A stretch of 64,000 nt of DNA, taken from positions 2,914,001-2,978,000 of the forward strand of contig NZ_CP049933.1 of the NCBI RefSeq assembly GCF_011382985.1, read 5' to 3'. The position numbers and the translations under genes were made by a program. The stretch is from Leucobacter coleopterorum (GTDB taxonomy: Bacteria; Actinomycetota; Actinomycetes; Actinomycetales; Microbacteriaceae). Below, one piece after another: positions 61,625 through 64,000 of this stretch. Below the pieces are notes generated by a model that was given only the letters and a program-made list of their open reading frames with translations, had not been told where the DNA came from and did no database searches. Position 1 is the first letter of the stretch; every line of letters begins with the position of its first letter.

Positions 61625-63393
61625 ATGGCAGACCGCACTCAGCAACTCATCGAGGAGGCGATTGCCTGGGTCGACCACGACCTCGACGAGGTCACTCGGC
61701 AGCAAACTCAGGATCTGATCGAACTCGCTCGGGCTGAGAATACCGACGCGCTCGCCGAGCTCGAGGCTGCCTTTAGCGGGCGTCTCGCGTTCGGCACGGC
61801 CGGGCTGCGCGGCCCCATCGGAGCAGGCCCCTCCCGCATGAATCGCGTCGTAGTGTCCCAAACCAGCGCTGGCTTTGCGGCCTACCTGCATGACCGTGCC
61901 GCCCGCGGCGAAACCAGCAAGAGCCCCTCGATCGTGATCGGTTACGACGGTCGCGTCAACTCCGAGGTATTCGCGCACGATGTCGCAGAGATTATGGCTG
62001 GGGCGGGGATTCGCGTGACGCTATTGCCAGAGGCAGGACCAACGCCGCTGACCGCATTCGCCGTGCGCTATCTCGGCGCATCCGCTGGCGTCATGATCAC
62101 CGCCAGCCACAATCCGCCACAAGACAATGGGTACAAGGTGTATCTCGGCGATGCCGACGGCGGTTCCCAGATCGTACCCCCGGCCGACGGTGAAATCGCT
62201 GCCCACATCAATCGCGCAGCCAAGATCCCGGTCGCTGACCTTCCACGATCCCGAATCTATACCGTCGAGGGCCCCGCACTTCTTGAGGCCTATGTTTCTG
62301 AGACCGTCAATGCGCTGTGCTCGGGTTTTCCCCAGCACAACGGAATGACCGTCGGTTCACACACCCCCCTCGCCATCTCGTACACTGCAATGCACGGTGT
62401 CGGGTCAGCCATCGCGCAGCGAGTCTTCGCGGCCACGGGCCTCCCCGCGGTCACACCGGTGCCCGAGCAAGACGAACCAGACGGCGCGTTTCCCACTGTC
62501 TCCTTCCCAAACCCAGAAGAGCCCGGTGCACTCGACCTGGCTTTTCGCACCGCACGCGAAATTAACGCGGAGCTGGTGGTTGCGCACGATCCAGACGCTG
62601 ATCGCCTCGCCATCGCACTGCCGCACTCTGAATCCGCTGATGGATACAGGCGGTTGACCGGCAACGAGCTCGGTTTGCTGCTCGGTTGGCGCGCTGCGGA
62701 GCGTGAGCGCGTGCGCGCTGCTCTTGCGGGGCGGGCGCCAGCTGGTACCCTCGCCTGCACGATTGTGTCGTCTCCTGCACTGCGCGCGGTTGCCGAAGAC
62801 TACGGTCTCGATTACGCAGAGACCCTCTCCGGCTTTAAGTGGGTATCGCGCGTACCAGGGTTGATCTTCGGGTTTGAAGAGGCCCTCGGATACCTCACCC
62901 ACCCCGAAATCGTGCGAGACAAGGACGGCATTTCGGCAAGCGCCGACGCCATCGCGATGGCGCGAGAGTGCGCCGCAGCGGGCCGCACGATTTGGGATCT
63001 ATTGGATGACGCAAGCATGCGCTTTGGGCACTTCGCAAGCGGTCAGGTCACACTACGCCTGGCCTCGATGACCGCCGCGACCGCACTCTCGGAGCGGGTG
63101 CGGCAGCAGCCACCCCCGATTTTGCGGGGATAGCCGTGGCGCGGTCTCAGGATCTGCTGCTACCGGGTGCCGCGGAGGTACCGGCGAACGTGCTCCGCTA
63201 CGATCTGGCCGACGGGTCGCGGGTCATGATTCGGCCAAGCGGAACCGAACCAAAACTCAAGGTGTACATCGACACGTTCAGTGACGAGGGTGGCCTTGCC
63301 CAGCGCCGCGAGACCGCCGAGTCAACGCTCGTGCGCGTTGAGGCAGCGGTGCGGAAGTACCTGGCGGCTGCTCAGAGCAACGAGACACCGTGA
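61625..63393 (+). CDS. Phospho-sugar mutase (phosphomannomutase/phosphoglucomutase; one frameshift in this sequence)
   Basis: The active-site Ser is in MITASHNPPQDNGYKVY; the metal loop is AHDPDADRLA and the sugar loop GFEEALGY. After RVRQQPPP the frame breaks in a C5 run at 63113-63117. One C restores DFAGIAVARSQDLLLPGAAEV and the phosphate-binding RPSGTEPKLKVYID, to a stop at 63393, about 589 residues. It interconverts hexose 1- and 6-phosphates. Confidence 0.92.
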
Positions 63394-64000
63394 CCGAGCG
63401 CTGGTCCGTAACCGATGCAGCCAAGTGGTTGCGTGTGCCCGGACCGGCCGACGATAAGTACCGCCGCGGAGTGCTCGGCATGCGCACCGGCTCGACGCAG
63501 TATCCAGGGGCAGCGGTGCTGAGCGTCACGGCCGCCTGGCGGGCGGGCGCGGGCATGGTTCGTTACAGCCCACCTCTCGGCGACAGCACACCGTCTCTCG
63601 GGTTGCCTTCTCCCGCCGCCGCTGTTCTCGCGACTCACCCCGAAACGGTTTTTGACGGGGGTGATCTGCGTTCCTGCAGCGCATGGGTGATCGGTTCGGG
63701 CACCGACCCCCTTCTGCGCGCGGAACCCGAACACAAACGACTGTTGAAATTGCTGAATGGGGCGGATCCCGTCGTCGTCGACGCGGGAGCGCTCGAGCTG
63801 GTTGGAGCACGCAAGGGCGCAATCGCCGCGCCAACCATCATCACCCCGCACCATGGAGAGTTCACAAAGTTGTGGCGCAGCTGCGGTCTCGGTGAGCTTC
63901 CGCGGTGGTGGGGTGACCTCAGAGACAACGGTAGCTCAGACCGAGTTGGCACGAGTCACCTGGCAGAGGCTGCTCTCTGCCTAGCGGGTTGCCTCAGAGT
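63390..64000 (+). CDS. nnrD: ADP/ATP-dependent NAD(P)HX dehydratase, partial (frameshifted)
   Basis: The GTG at 63390 overlaps the mutase stop (GTGA). KYRRGVLGMRTGSTQYPGAAVLSV, AGAGMVRY and IITPHHGEFTKL match the C-terminal (NnrD/YjeF) kinase-like repair enzyme that dehydrates damaged NAD(P)HX. From about 63905 the frame needs two extra G/C bases to read GGGVTSETTVAQTELARVTWQRLLSALAG. The gene continues beyond the window. Confidence 0.85.
   Translation, partial: MTERWSVTDAAKWLRVPGPADDKYRRGVLGMRTGSTQYPGAAVLSVTAAWRAGAGMVRYSPPLGDSTPSLGLPSPAAAVLATHPETVFDGGDLRSCSAWVIGSGTDPLLRAEPEHKRLLKLLNGADPVVVDAGALELVGARKGAIAAPTIITPHHGEFTKLWRSCGLGELPRWWGDLRDNGSSDRVGTSHLAEAALCLAGCLR

Overview
The window is high-GC DNA from an actinobacterium, most likely a member of Microbacteriaceae (a Leucobacter-like genus is my best guess, from gene content only). 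Supporting signs are the tRNA-Trp/secE/nusG/rplK/rplA block, the kinase-Ig/FN3-MoxR-DUF58-transglutaminase cluster, frequent GTG starts with ATGA/GTGA overlaps, PucR regulators, the CE1758/CE1759 flavin pair and solitary AbiEi-like genes. I see no rRNA, phage, transposase, CRISPR array or replication origin.

Layout. 1-10.4 kb (minus strand): a Ser/Thr kinase, a giant Ig/FN3 surface protein of about 2000 residues, a MoxR ATPase, a DUF58 protein and a transglutaminase-type membrane protein cut by the window edge. This matches the PFNA cluster known from bifidobacteria. 10.5-14.4 kb: rplA, rplK, nusG, secE and tRNA-Trp, with a plus-strand AbiEi/DUF559-type gene sitting between nusG and rplK. 14.6-21.3 kb: an aspartate-type aminotransferase, a flavin monooxygenase-MarR-FMN reductase set, an ECF sigma factor with a membrane partner, and a MarR regulator. 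21.6-26.5 kb: an omega-amino acid transaminase and a methylmalonate-semialdehyde-type dehydrogenase, divergent from a PucR regulator. 26.4-34.7 kb: Maf, an ABC-2 exporter, a TrmA-like methyltransferase, a PadR/HAAS pair, a cupredoxin lipoprotein, an LpdA-like quinone reductase, a SIP-domain protein and DUF2798. 34.8-40.5 kb: an Orn/Lys/Arg decarboxylase-like enzyme, a second AbiEi-like gene between two related hairpin repeats, a VapBC-type pair and purine nucleoside phosphorylase. 40.7-47.6 kb: an amine catabolism cluster (flavin amine oxidase, amidohydrolase, cupin, PuuB-like oxidase, XRE-cupin regulator, MHS-type transporter). 47.7-54.1 kb: a Bat-like operon (MoxR, DUF58, two VWA proteins, a TPR protein, a membrane protein). 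54.3-61.3 kb: a spermidine/putrescine-type ABC importer, a second amine oxidase and a second PucR regulator. 61.3-64 kb: a small Cys-rich protein, a phosphohexomutase and the start of NAD(P)HX dehydratase.

Functional theme. Uptake, decarboxylation, oxidation and transamination of amines and polyamines recur in four separate loci. Two MoxR-DUF58 modules lie about 50 kb apart.

Sequence quality. About thirty frameshifts interrupt roughly twenty genes. Every one I checked by hand is restored by adding one base to a short G or C run, so I read them as undercalled homopolymers rather than true pseudogenes, and I give whole-gene coordinates across them.

Most unusual signals. Both solitary AbiEi-like genes are bracketed by a pair of related repeats, with the stop codon inside the downstream copy. 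One of these pairs shows compensatory base changes. Separately, at least eight long, sequence-unrelated hairpins lie near gene 3' ends.
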